Shown here one piece after another: positions 7,711 through 16,893 of a stretch of 19,425 bases of DNA. The first letter of the stretch is position 1, and each line of letters opens with the position of its first letter. The translations under genes were made by a program, and so were the position numbers. The stretch comes from Bacteroidales bacterium. GTDB lineage: Bacteria > Bacteroidota > Bacteroidia > Bacteroidales > WCHB1-69. The notes below the pieces were generated by a model. That model saw nothing but the letters and a program-made list of their open reading frames with translations, made no database searches and was not told where the DNA came from. Where the stretch lies: contig JAFXPL010000112.1 of assembly GCA_017527945.1 (NCBI GenBank), positions 1-19,425 of the forward strand. The letters are read 5' to 3'.

Positions 7711-9099
7711 ATGGGAATTTCCATGCAAATACTCGGCCTCCTGGCCAGCCTGACGTTCCTCGTGGTCACCCACGAGCTCGGGCACTTCACCTTCGCGAAA
7801 ATCTTCAAGACCCGCGTGGACCAGTTCTACGTCTTCTTCAACCCGGGCATCTCCCTGATCCGGATGAAGCGTTACGACGGCAAGTTTCACTTCAGCTTCT
7901 TCTCCGGGAAAGCGCCGGAGGAGTGGGCCAAACACCCCGAATCCACCGAATGGGGACTCGGATGGCTGCCTCTCGGCGGCTATTGCTCCATCAACGGCAT
8001 GGTGGATGAGACCACCAAGGCCAGCGACCTCGCCAGTGAGGTGCAACCGTGGGAGTTCCGCGCGAAACCCGCCTGGCAACGGTTCTTCATCATCATCGGT
8101 GGCGTACTCGTGAATTTCCTCACGGCCATCATTATATATATATTGATGTGCTTCACCTGGGGCAATGACTACATCCCGCTCAGCAGCGCCAAGTACGGCC
8201 TCGAATTTTCCCAGGAGATGCAGGACGCGGGCTTCCGCAACGGCGACAAGGTGCTCTGGGTTGACACCACCAAGCCCGAGACTCTCGGCGACTTCGCCAA
8301 TACCGTGCTGCTTGACAACGTGAAGACCGTCACCGTGGAACGCGACGGTCAGGAAGTGGTCATCGACATCCCGAAAGACCTGCCCCGCAAGGTGGTGGGC
8401 GCCGGATCCTCCAGTCTCTTCTGCAACTACCGCATCCCGTTCGTCGTTGACAGCGTGTTGGCCGGCACCCCGGCAGCGCAGGCCGGCCTCCAAAAGGGCG
8501 ACTCCCTCGTCGGCATCAACGACTCCGCCATGTTCTGCTTCTTCGACTTCAAGAAAGTATTCAACGAGCATAAAGACAGCACGTTGCAAATCGACTATAT
8601 GCGCGGCGACAGCCTCTGCCACGCAGCCGTCACCCTCGACTCGCTCGGCAACATCGGTGTCGCCTATAGGCAGCCCGCCGACTTCTTCGAGGTGGTGCAC
8701 GTCGATTACAGCTTCTGGCAATCCATCCCCACGGGCGTGAAACAGGGCTTCAACACCCTCGGCAACTACGTGAAGCAGTTCAAGATCGTCTTCACCAAGG
8801 AGGGCGCCACGCAGTTAGGCAGCTTCCTGACCATCGGCAGCATCTTCCCGAAAGTGTGGGACTGGTACCGCTTCTGGAGCATGACCGCCCTGTTAGGCAT
8901 CATCCTCGCCTTCATGAACATCATCCCGATCCCAGGCCTCGACGGCGGCTACATCCTCTTCATCCTCGTGGAGATGGTCACTGGCAAGAAGCCCAGCGAC
9001 AAGTTCCTCGGCATCGCCAACACCATCGGCTTCGTCCTGCTCATCATACTCATGGTCTATGCGTTGGGGCTGGACTTCCGACGGTTCATCTTTAAGTAA
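7711..9099 (+). CDS. rseP: RIP metalloprotease RseP (site-2 protease family)
   Basis: This 462-residue inner-membrane zinc protease cleaves transmembrane substrates; in proteobacteria RseP processes anti-sigma factors and signal-peptide remnants. Visible features are HELGH (21-25) at the end of the first membrane segment, giving two zinc ligands and the catalytic Glu, and NIIPIPGLDGG (403-413), the second conserved motif with the third ligand Asp. Membrane segments lie at about 5-22, 124-148, 390-408 and 437-455. Between segments two and three lie two PDZ-like domains (about 155-225 and 240-325), the second with TPAAQAGLQKGDSLVGIN. A second ATG at 7723 is also possible as the start. In many Bacteroidota dxr lies just upstream; here pyrF does. 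Confidence 0.95.
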   Translation: MGISMQILGLLASLTFLVVTHELGHFTFAKIFKTRVDQFYVFFNPGISLIRMKRYDGKFHFSFFSGKAPEEWAKHPESTEWGLGWLPLGGYCSINGMVDETTKASDLASEVQPWEFRAKPAWQRFFIIIGGVLVNFLTAIIIYILMCFTWGNDYIPLSSAKYGLEFSQEMQDAGFRNGDKVLWVDTTKPETLGDFANTVLLDNVKTVTVERDGQEVVIDIPKDLPRKVVGAGSSSLFCNYRIPFVVDSVLAGTPAAQAGLQKGDSLVGINDSAMFCFFDFKKVFNEHKDSTLQIDYMRGDSLCHAAVTLDSLGNIGVAYRQPADFFEVVHVDYSFWQSIPTGVKQGFNTLGNYVKQFKIVFTKEGATQLGSFLTIGSIFPKVWDWYRFWSMTALLGIILAFMNIIPIPGLDGGYILFILVEMVTGKKPSDKFLGIANTIGFVLLIILMVYALGLDFRRFIFK

Positions 9100-9147
9100 T
9101 GTAGAATGATGAATGTTGGTACGAAAGTCAACTATATTATGATGTAG

Positions 9148-9223
9148 TTCCTTAAGCAGTCCCGGAGGGACAAGACGCGCGAAACGCTAATAACCCCACA
9201 CAAGGCGAAGCCGCAGTGTGGGG
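9148..9223 (+). repeat. Type A repeat copy 3
   Basis: The copy has GTCCC-GGA-GGGAC, a GCGCGAAACGC unit and a CCCCACAC/GTGTGGGG stem, starting 49 bp after the rseP stop. A partial extra tail (GGCGAAACCGCAGTGTGG) follows at about 9245-9262, so the 3' part of the element has been partly duplicated. With the type B repeat it fills the 256-bp gap between rseP and nadA, where I see no gene. Confidence 0.85.
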
Positions 9224-9273
9224 CTGCACAGAGTCCCGACATCATGGCGAAACCGCAGTGTGGAACTATCCAT

Positions 9274-9345
9274 AAGGGCTGCAAGCCCGACCTATGTCAA
9301 CCCAGGGTGAGCGACAGCGAGCCCTATGACATCCAGAACGAATAA
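9274..9345 (+). repeat. Type B repeat copy 1, just before nadA
   Basis: The element begins AAGGGCTGCAAGCCCGACCT, with a GGGCT/AGCCC stem (9276-9280 with 9284-9288) and a second stem beginning CCCAGGG (9301-9307). It is closely similar to 17721-17790. It ends 11 bp before the nadA start codon. An in-frame ATG inside it (9326) creates a false ten-residue N-terminal extension of NadA. Confidence 0.85.
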
Positions 9346-9355
9346 CGTAAGCAAT

Positions 9356-10276
9356 ATGAATAACGACGAACTCAAAACCGAAATCGCAAAGCTGAAACAG
9401 CAGAAAAACGCCATCATCCTGGCGCACTACTACACCCTGCCCGAAGTGCAGGAGGTGGCCGACTTCGTGGGCGACAGCCTCGGACTGGCCCGCAAGGCCG
9501 CCGAAACGCAGGCCGACATCATTCTCTTCGCCGGCGTGCACTTCATGGCGGAGACGGCCAAGATCCTGAACCCGACCCGCAAGGTGCTCGTGCCCGACAT
9601 GAGCGCGGGATGCTCCTTGGCCAACAGCTGCAAGGCCGAGAAACTCGCCGAATTCAAGGCGAAGCACCCCGACCACAAAGTGCTGGCATACGTCAACTGC
9701 AGCGCGGCCGTGAAAGCACAGTGCGACCTGATCGTCACCTCCGGCAACGCCCTCAAGCTCGTCAACCAGCTGCCCAAGGACGAGAAGATCATCTTCGTGC
9801 CCGACGGCAACCTCGGCGACTACATCAACCGGATGACCGGCCGCGAGATGCTGCTGTGGGACGGTGCCTGCTGCGTGCACGACCACTACGAGGTGGAGGA
9901 TCTGGAGAAGGCCAAGGCCGAGCACCCCGATGCGGTGGTGGTGGCGCACCCCGAGTGCCGCCGTGAACTGTTAGAGAAGGTCGATTTCATCGGCTCCACC
10001 GCCGCCATGCTCAACTTCATCAGCGAGAGCGACGCCAAGGAGTTCATCGTGGTCACCGAGAGCGGCATCATCTACGAGATGCAGAAGCGCAACCCCGACA
10101 AGAAGCTCTACACGCTCTACAACGGCGCGGTCAAGCACGACTGCGTGAACATGAAGAAGAACAACCTCCTGAACATCTACGCCGCCCTCCTCGAAGAGCA
10201 GCCCGAGCTCATCATGGACGAGGAGCTGCGGAAGAAGGCGCTGGTGCCGATACAGAGGATGCTGGAACTCAGTTAG
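9356..10276 (+). CDS. nadA: Quinolinate synthase A
   Basis: NadA is an iron-sulfur enzyme that condenses iminoaspartate with dihydroxyacetone phosphate to quinolinate in de novo NAD synthesis. The protein has 306 residues, normal for the shorter Bacteroidota form. Conserved segments are ILAHYYTLPEVQEVADFVGD (21-40), MSAGCSLANSC with cluster ligand Cys86, AHPEC with Cys201, and HDCVNM with Cys263; these three cysteines match the known 4Fe-4S ligands. The substrate-binding segments GVHFMAETAKIL and VTESGI are present. I chose the ATG at 9356 rather than 9326, because the upstream one lies inside a dispersed repeat and adds residues outside the family. Neither nadB nor nadC is in the window. Confidence 0.96.
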   Translation: MNNDELKTEIAKLKQQKNAIILAHYYTLPEVQEVADFVGDSLGLARKAAETQADIILFAGVHFMAETAKILNPTRKVLVPDMSAGCSLANSCKAEKLAEFKAKHPDHKVLAYVNCSAAVKAQCDLIVTSGNALKLVNQLPKDEKIIFVPDGNLGDYINRMTGREMLLWDGACCVHDHYEVEDLEKAKAEHPDAVVVAHPECRRELLEKVDFIGSTAAMLNFISESDAKEFIVVTESGIIYEMQKRNPDKKLYTLYNGAVKHDCVNMKKNNLLNIYAALLEEQPELIMDEELRKKALVPIQRMLELS

Positions 10277-10319
10277 CAGCTACAGCGGCTAATGAAAATA
10301 TCGCGGTCGAAGGACCATT

Positions 10320-10356
10320 CCCCTTCCTTGGGGAAGGGGTGGCCGTAGGCCGGGGT
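10320..10356 (+). repeat. Type C hairpin repeat (CCCCTTCC/GGAAGGGG)
   Basis: CCCCTTCC at 10320-10327 pairs perfectly with GGAAGGGG at 10332-10339 across a TTGG loop, followed by a small GGCC-GTA-GGCC hairpin (10341-10351). No T-run follows on the plus strand, so it is not a standard intrinsic terminator. I see it once in the window; its style suggests a dispersed repeat. Confidence 0.6.
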
Positions 10357-10371
10357 AGTAATAAAAAAATC

Positions 10372-10530
10372 TTCCTTAAGCAGCCTCGAAGAGGCAAGAC
10401 GCGCGAAGCGCAATTAACCCCACACAAGCGAAGCGCAGTGTGGGGCGAAACCGCAATGTAAGGCGCAGCGCAGTGTGGGGCGAAGCGCAGTGTGGGGCTA
10501 CAGCCGCAGTGTAGTGCGCAGCGGCAATCC
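10372..10530 (+). repeat. Type A repeat copy 4 with amplified tail
   Basis: The normal element (10372-10445: GCCTC-GAA-GAGGC, GCGCGAAGCGC, CCCCACAC/GTGTGGGG) is followed to about 10530 by several degenerate copies of its 3' portion, each resembling GCGAAGCGCAGTGTGGGGC. Most of the 282-bp gap between nadA and the TonB-like gene is this repeat plus the type C hairpin. I see no gene in it. Confidence 0.8.
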
Positions 10531-10558
10531 GCGAAAGAAGCTTGTCAGAGACTCGCAG

Positions 10559-11047
10559 CTAATACCTCCACGTCACCGGAATCTGGTAGTAGCAACGGAC
10601 GGGCGCCCCGTTCACCGTGGCCGGCTCCCATTTAGGCATGGACTGCACGATTCGAATAGCTTCTTTGTCATGATACGGCGGGTAGAGGGAAACCTTGACT
10701 CTCGGTTGCGTGACACTTCCGTCTTTCTCCACGACAAACTCCACCAGCACAGTTCCTGAAGCTTCCACATAATTGGGGTAGCGTATCTCCCGCCGCAGAT
10801 AGGCATTCAAGGAATCCGCGCCGCCTGGGAATTTCGGGAGAATCTGCGCAAAACGAAAGACAGTGTCACCGTCAATGACTTCGGCGGCAACAATATCAGG
10901 GTCAAATTGCAAATCGGTATCAATATAGTGGTGCTGTGCCACGGTAATCGTGTCTTTCCCTTTTTGGGCAAGTAAAGAAAAAGCCATCGCGCAAAAAGCG
11001 GCGGTCAAGGCCAGTGGCAGCACCCTATTTCGATTGTGGGAGATCAT
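10559..11047 (-). CDS. Secreted protein with TonB C-terminal domain
   Basis: Using the ATG at 11047-11045 the protein has 162 residues. Residues about 1-27 form a signal peptide or N-terminal anchor (basic start, hydrophobic core, SLLAQ). The C-terminal domain (about 72-162) is TonB-like: FPGGADSLNAYLRREIRYP, then GTVLVEFVVEKDGSVTQPRV, a KEAIRIVQSMPKWEPATVNG segment and a final YYQIPVTWRY strand. Stand-alone TonB-CTD proteins of this size are common in Bacteroidota. They lack the proline-rich spacer of true TonB, as this one does, so a role in energising transport is doubtful. The frame is open five codons further upstream (11062), but a promoter box covers that stretch. Confidence 0.85.
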   Translation of the reverse strand: MISHNRNRVLPLALTAAFCAMAFSLLAQKGKDTITVAQHHYIDTDLQFDPDIVAAEVIDGDTVFRFAQILPKFPGGADSLNAYLRREIRYPNYVEASGTVLVEFVVEKDGSVTQPRVKVSLYPPYHDKEAIRIVQSMPKWEPATVNGAPVRCYYQIPVTWRY

Positions 11048-11050
11048 GGC

Positions 11051-11058
11051 GCAAAGAT
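11051..11058 (-). promoter_or_regulatory. -7 promoter box abutting the start codon of the TonB-CTD gene
   Basis: Minus-strand TATCTTTG is an exact TAnnTTTG box only 3 bp from the ATG at 11047. Transcription would then start at or next to the start codon, so the mRNA could be leaderless or nearly so. Otherwise the box is fortuitous. Confidence 0.45.
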
Positions 11059-11075
11059 ACATTTTTTCCGTAACA

Positions 11076-11125
11076 CTTGGAAGCGTTGTTTCCTATGTGC
11101 GACGCTTGGAAGCGTTACTTCCTAA
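11076..11125. promoter_or_regulatory. Double dyad in the divergent TonB-CTD / rsh control region
   Basis: CTTGGAAGCGTT followed two bases later by TTCCTA occurs at 11076-11095 and again at 11105-11124, a direct repeat with a 29-bp offset. Each copy is itself an inverted repeat (GGAAG-CGTTA-CTTCC in the second copy, GGAA/TTCC in the first). It sits between the predicted minus-strand box at 11051 and the plus-strand box at 11138. The layout fits tandem operator sites, though a remnant of a dispersed repeat is possible. Confidence 0.45.
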
Positions 11126-11137
11126 GCAAAAAAATCG

Positions 11138-11145
11138 TATCTTCG
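11138..11145 (+). promoter_or_regulatory. Probable -7 box for the rsh gene
   Basis: TATCTTCG differs from TAnnTTTG at one position and is followed by GCAGCC, as is common after Bacteroidota boxes. Transcription near 11150 would give a leader of about 150 nt to the ATG at 11303. Confidence 0.4.
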
Positions 11146-11170
11146 CAGCCTGAAAAAAACCTCAACAAAC

Positions 11171-11245
11171 ATGGCTGGAATAGCGGTAAAACGAAACTGG
11201 CACAGACAATTAGAAAGAAGCATACAAAGCGACCGACAGGATTGA
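11171..11245 (+). CDS. Possible 24-codon leader ORF upstream of rsh
   Basis: An ATG at 11171 opens a 24-codon frame (MAGIAVKRNWHRQLERSIQS, then DRQD and TGA) within the predicted rsh leader, about 25 nt after the inferred transcription start. It is basic and has no obvious homologue in my memory. It could be a chance ORF; listed only because it is the first ATG of the transcript. Confidence 0.15.
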   Translation: MAGIAVKRNWHRQLERSIQSDRQD

Positions 11246-11302
11246 GGTGTTTCGGCACAATTATTGCAGTATAAAAACCAACCTATAAGATAAAGAGAAG
11301 AA

Positions 11303-13555
11303 ATGGGAGACTACATACCGAATGAATACCTGGAGAACAAGACCGTGGTGCGGAAGTACCGGGAGCTGTTGGAGGTAATCTGGCCGCGCACGACCGCGGA
11401 GGAGCGCAAGCAGATCCGCAAGGCCTTCGTGTTGGCCACCAACGCGCACTTCGGCGTGCGGCGCAAGAGCGGCGAGCCCTACATCTACCACCCCATCGCG
11501 GTGGCCATGATTTGCTGCTCCGAGATGAACCTCGGCGCCACCTCCGTCATCTGCGCCCTGCTCCACGACGTGGTAGAAGACACCGACTACACCCTCGACG
11601 ACATGCGCGAGCTCTTCGGCGAAGTGGTGGCCAACATCATCGACGGGCTCACCAAAATCGACGACCTCGTGGTTGACAACCAGAACATCTCCCTCCAGGC
11701 CGAGAACTTCAAGAAGATATTCCTCTCCATGTCGAAGGACGTGCGCGTGATCCTCATCAAACTGGCCGACCGCCTGCACAACATGCGCACCCTCGACGCC
11801 ATGCCGCCGGAAAAGCAGCTCAAAATCGCCTCCGAGACCTCCTACTTCTACGTCCCCTTCGCCCACCGGCTCGGGCTGTACGCTATCAAGAGCGAACTGG
11901 AGGACTACGCCATGCGCTACACCAACCCCACCGAATACTTCGCCATCGCCGAAAAACTCAAAGACTCGGAAAAGGAACGCGCCACCATGATCCCCGAGTT
12001 CATCGCCCCCATCAAGGAGGCCCTTGACAAGGCCGGCATCAAGGCCGAAATCACCAGCCGCACCAAGTCCATCTCCTCCATCTACAACAAAATGCTGCGC
12101 AAACAGATCAACTTCGAAGATGTTTATGACATTTTCGCCGTGCGATTCGTGTTCGACAGCCCGATGTACGAGGAATTCGACATTTGCTGGCGCATCTACC
12201 GCATCATCTGCGACCTCTACCAGACCAACCCCTCCCGCGACCGCAACTTCCTCACCCACCCGAAACCCAACGGCTACCAGTCGCTGCACGTGACCGCCAT
12301 GAGCAAGCAAGGACGCTGGGTGGAGGTGCAGATCCGCTCCAAACGGATGGACGAAATCGCCGAAAAGGGCCTCGCCGCCCACTACCGCTACAAGGAGGAC
12401 GGCGAACCCGAAGACACCGACCTCAACCAGCGCCTGGAAGACTGGCTGCTCAAGACCCGCGAAATCCTCGACAGCAAGGATGCCGACGCCCTCGACTTCC
12501 TCAGCGAGGTGCGCCTAAACCTCGGGCTCAAGGAAATCTACGTCTTCACCCCCAAGGGCGACATGAAGACCCTGCCGCAAGGCGCCACCGTGCTCGACTT
12601 CGCCTACGCCCTGCATACCAACCTCGGCGACCATTGCATCGGCGCCAAGGTCAACTATAACATCACCCCCGTCAACAAAACCCTCAGCAACGGCGACCAG
12701 GTGGAGATCATCACCTCCAAAAAACAGTTCCCGAAACCCGAATGGTTGGAATTCGTGCAGACCCCGAAGGCGCGCCGCAGCATCAAAGACTTCTTCCGCA
12801 ACGAACAGCAGGAACTCGTCTCTTCGGGCAAACTGCTGCTGAAACAGTATTTCGACGAACTGAAAACCGATTTCACCGAGGAAAACGTCCGCAAAGTGAT
12901 GGACGCCTCCTTGGAAAAAACCCCCGAAGCCTTTTGGAACAGCGTGGTTTCCAAGAAACTCACCAAAAACAAGATTGCGAAGATGCTTTCCATGAAGAAC
13001 GCCAAGGAACTGGCCGACTTCCAGCAGAAAGTGTCGCAGGAAATCGAAAACAAGCCACTCGACCAACTCATTGAGGAACAATTAGATGTAACCCCGAACG
13101 CATTCCTCCTCGACGACGACTACGAGCAAATCAAGTATGTGCTGGCCGACTGCTGCAACCCTATTCCCGGCGACACGGTGGTGGGCTTCCAGGTGTCGGA
13201 CGACCGCATCGTGGTGCACCAGACCAGCTGCCCCAACGCCATCGCACAAATGTCGCGCTTCGGCAACCGCATCATCAAGACCAAATGGCGCAAAGGCCAA
13301 GACATCGCCTTCCTTTCCGGCATCAAGCTCAAAGGCTTCGACCGCAAAGGCATCATCAAGGAGATGATAGATGTGGTCACTTCGCAGATGGATTTAAATA
13401 TCCGCTCTTTAAACATTGAGACCAAAAACAATGTCTTTACAGGTACGCTCATGCTCTACATCCAAAGTGTCAAAACCCTCAACAACCTCATCGAGCAACT
13501 GCGTCAAATCGACCAAATGGAGTCCGTGGAACGTATCGGATACGATGTCAATTGA
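11303..13555 (+). CDS. rsh: RelA/SpoT homologue, bifunctional (p)ppGpp synthetase/hydrolase
   Basis: This 750-residue cytoplasmic enzyme makes and degrades the stringent-response alarmone (p)ppGpp. The hydrolase domain (about 30-200) keeps its metal site: His63 in YHP, HDVVEDT (88-94) and LADRLHNMRTL (154-164), so hydrolysis should be active. The synthetase domain (about 235-360) has SRTKSISSIYNKM, FEDVYDIFAVRF and the GTP-binding region HPKPNGYQSLHVT (319-331). A TGS domain follows (about 410-472, YVFTPKGDMKTLPQGATVLD), then a helical/zinc-finger-like region containing LADCCNPIPGD and a C-terminal ACT domain (about 680-750, DRKGIIKEMIDVVTSQ). All domains are present and in the usual order. 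Start: ATG at 11303 preceded by AAAGAGAAGAA. Confidence 0.96.
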   Translation: MGDYIPNEYLENKTVVRKYRELLEVIWPRTTAEERKQIRKAFVLATNAHFGVRRKSGEPYIYHPIAVAMICCSEMNLGATSVICALLHDVVEDTDYTLDDMRELFGEVVANIIDGLTKIDDLVVDNQNISLQAENFKKIFLSMSKDVRVILIKLADRLHNMRTLDAMPPEKQLKIASETSYFYVPFAHRLGLYAIKSELEDYAMRYTNPTEYFAIAEKLKDSEKERATMIPEFIAPIKEALDKAGIKAEITSRTKSISSIYNKMLRKQINFEDVYDIFAVRFVFDSPMYEEFDICWRIYRIICDLYQTNPSRDRNFLTHPKPNGYQSLHVTAMSKQGRWVEVQIRSKRMDEIAEKGLAAHYRYKEDGEPEDTDLNQRLEDWLLKTREILDSKDADALDFLSEVRLNLGLKEIYVFTPKGDMKTLPQGATVLDFAYALHTNLGDHCIGAKVNYNITPVNKTLSNGDQVEIITSKKQFPKPEWLEFVQTPKARRSIKDFFRNEQQELVSSGKLLLKQYFDELKTDFTEENVRKVMDASLEKTPEAFWNSVVSKKLTKNKIAKMLSMKNAKELADFQQKVSQEIENKPLDQLIEEQLDVTPNAFLLDDDYEQIKYVLADCCNPIPGDTVVGFQVSDDRIVVHQTSCPNAIAQMSRFGNRIIKTKWRKGQDIAFLSGIKLKGFDRKGIIKEMIDVVTSQMDLNIRSLNIETKNNVFTGTLMLYIQSVKTLNNLIEQLRQIDQMESVERIGYDVN

Positions 13556-13592
13556 GAATTAAGAATTGAGAATTAAGAATTGAGAATTAAAG
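13551..13592 (+). repeat. 14-bp tandem repeat, three units, starting at the rsh stop codon
   Basis: ATTGAGAATTAAGA occurs three times in a row (the last copy slightly changed). The TGA stop of rsh (13553-13555) lies in the first unit. Related sequence follows the stops at 6592 and 17674. Confidence 0.85.
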
Positions 13593-13599
13593 AAATATA

Positions 13600-13676
13600 T
13601 TCCTTGAGCAGTCCCGAAGGGACAAGACGCACGAAGTGCAAATAACCCCACACAAGCCGAAGGCCGCAGTGTGGGG
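13600..13676 (+). repeat. Type A repeat copy 5
   Basis: This is the best-formed copy: GTCCC-GAA-GGGAC (13611-13623), GCACGAAGTGC (13629-13639), then CCCCACAC (13646-13653) paired with GTGTGGGG (13669-13676). In the middle hairpin GCAC/GTGC replaces the GCGC/GCGC of other copies, a compensatory change that supports an RNA or DNA hairpin. It starts 45 bp after the rsh stop. Confidence 0.88.
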
Positions 13677-13718
13677 ATGCAAGCAGAATCCAAAAACTAA
13701 CCCAAAAATAATAAAAAA

Positions 13719-13967
13719 ATGAAAGCATCAGAAATTTTAGCATTCGTGGCAGGAGCTGCCGCCGCTACAGGAATCACCCTCCTCTGCACCACTGAGAAGG
13801 GCAAGGAAATCCGCACCAAAGTGAGCGAAAAGATGACCCGCGAGGAAATCGACCGCGTGATCGCCAAACTGAAGGAGAAACGCGCCTGCGCCCCTTCGGA
13901 AGATGACTTCAACATCGACATCGAGGAAGATGACTTCGACCACGAAATCCACGACGAGGAATTGTAA
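13719..13967 (+). CDS. YtxH-like small membrane-anchored protein
   Basis: This 82-residue protein has one N-terminal hydrophobic segment (about 6-23, LAFVAGAAAATGITLLC), a basic helical stretch starting TEKGKEIRTKVSEKM (about 25-55) and a very acidic C-terminus. This is the layout of YtxH-domain proteins, which are linked to envelope or general stress in Firmicutes and are common next to holin-like genes in Bacteroidota. Its TAA overlaps the ATG of the next gene by one base, so the two are translationally coupled. There is no visible SD; the start is preceded by an A-rich run, as usual for the phylum. Confidence 0.8.
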   Translation: MKASEILAFVAGAAAATGITLLCTTEKGKEIRTKVSEKMTREEIDRVIAKLKEKRACAPSEDDFNIDIEEDDFDHEIHDEEL

Positions 13968-14399
13968 TGGACATCTTAGGTAAATTCACGAGGAAGTCGG
14001 AGCGCGGCGAGAAGACCTGGTCGGATGCCAAGACCTACTTTTCGCAGCGCTACGACTTGCTGAAGCTGGAGTTCTTGGAGAAGTCCTCACAGCTGCTCTC
14101 CGTGGTCTTCTCCATGCTCATCGTCATCGTGTGCGCCCTCGTAGTGCTGATCTACCTCTCCTCGGCGCTCATCCACTGGCTCACCCTCGCCCTCAACGCG
14201 GCCTGGGCCTACACCATACTGTGCACCCTGTTTGTCGCCATCATCGTCTTCGTCTTCGCCAAGCGCGACGCACTCTTCGTGAAGCCGCTCATCCGCAAGT
14301 TCAGCCGCATCATGTATCCGGAAAAAGTGGAGACACCCGAGACCGAGAACATCATCAAGGACGTGGAGGACGAATACGACACAACGAAAGGAGGTACAA

Positions 14400-14410
<11 letters not shown>
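13967..14410 (+). CDS. Holin-superfamily-like two-span membrane protein
   Basis: This 147-residue protein has an amphipathic, charged N-terminus (about 1-40), two close transmembrane segments (about 43-67 and 77-98) and a charged C-terminal tail. It resembles the chromosomal 'phage holin family' (Actinobacterial Holin-X type) proteins, which in this setting are membrane-stress proteins rather than lysis proteins; no lysin or other phage gene is nearby. It starts inside the stop codon of the YtxH-like gene, and its last 11 bases overlap the next gene. Confidence 0.75.
14387..14395 (+). promoter_or_regulatory. Unusually strong Shine-Dalgarno sequence
   Basis: AAAGGAGGT lies 4 bp before the ATG at 14400. 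Most genes here have only A-rich leaders, and Bacteroidota generally make little use of SD sequences, so a near-perfect anti-SD complement stands out. It lies within the end of the holin-like coding sequence and probably drives re-initiation on the overlapping downstream gene. Confidence 0.7.
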
Positions 14411-16849
<2,439 letters not shown>

Positions 16850-16861
16850 CAGAAAAATGTG

Positions 16862-16869
16862 TACTTTTG
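16862..16869 (+). promoter_or_regulatory. -7 promoter box for the ICMT-like gene
   Basis: TACTTTTG is an exact TAnnTTTG box 13 bp after the ligA stop and 24 bp before the ATG at 16894. No clear -33 element is seen. It indicates that the following gene has its own promoter. Confidence 0.5.
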
Positions 16870-16893
16870 CACCCGAAAAACAACCGACAGAAA

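Noticed and set aside
10372..10530. CRISPR array
   Set aside because: The units are degenerate and contiguous with no unique spacers of constant length, and no cas genes are present; it is an amplified tail of the type A repeat.
11150..11302. Riboswitch or tRNA gene in the rsh leader
   Set aside because: I found no cloverleaf, TTC-loop signature or known riboswitch core in the 150 nt.
11261..12382. Long minus-strand 373-residue frame opposite rsh
   Set aside because: It is antisense to the hydrolase and synthetase domains, with biased His/Val/Gly composition and no start-site signals.
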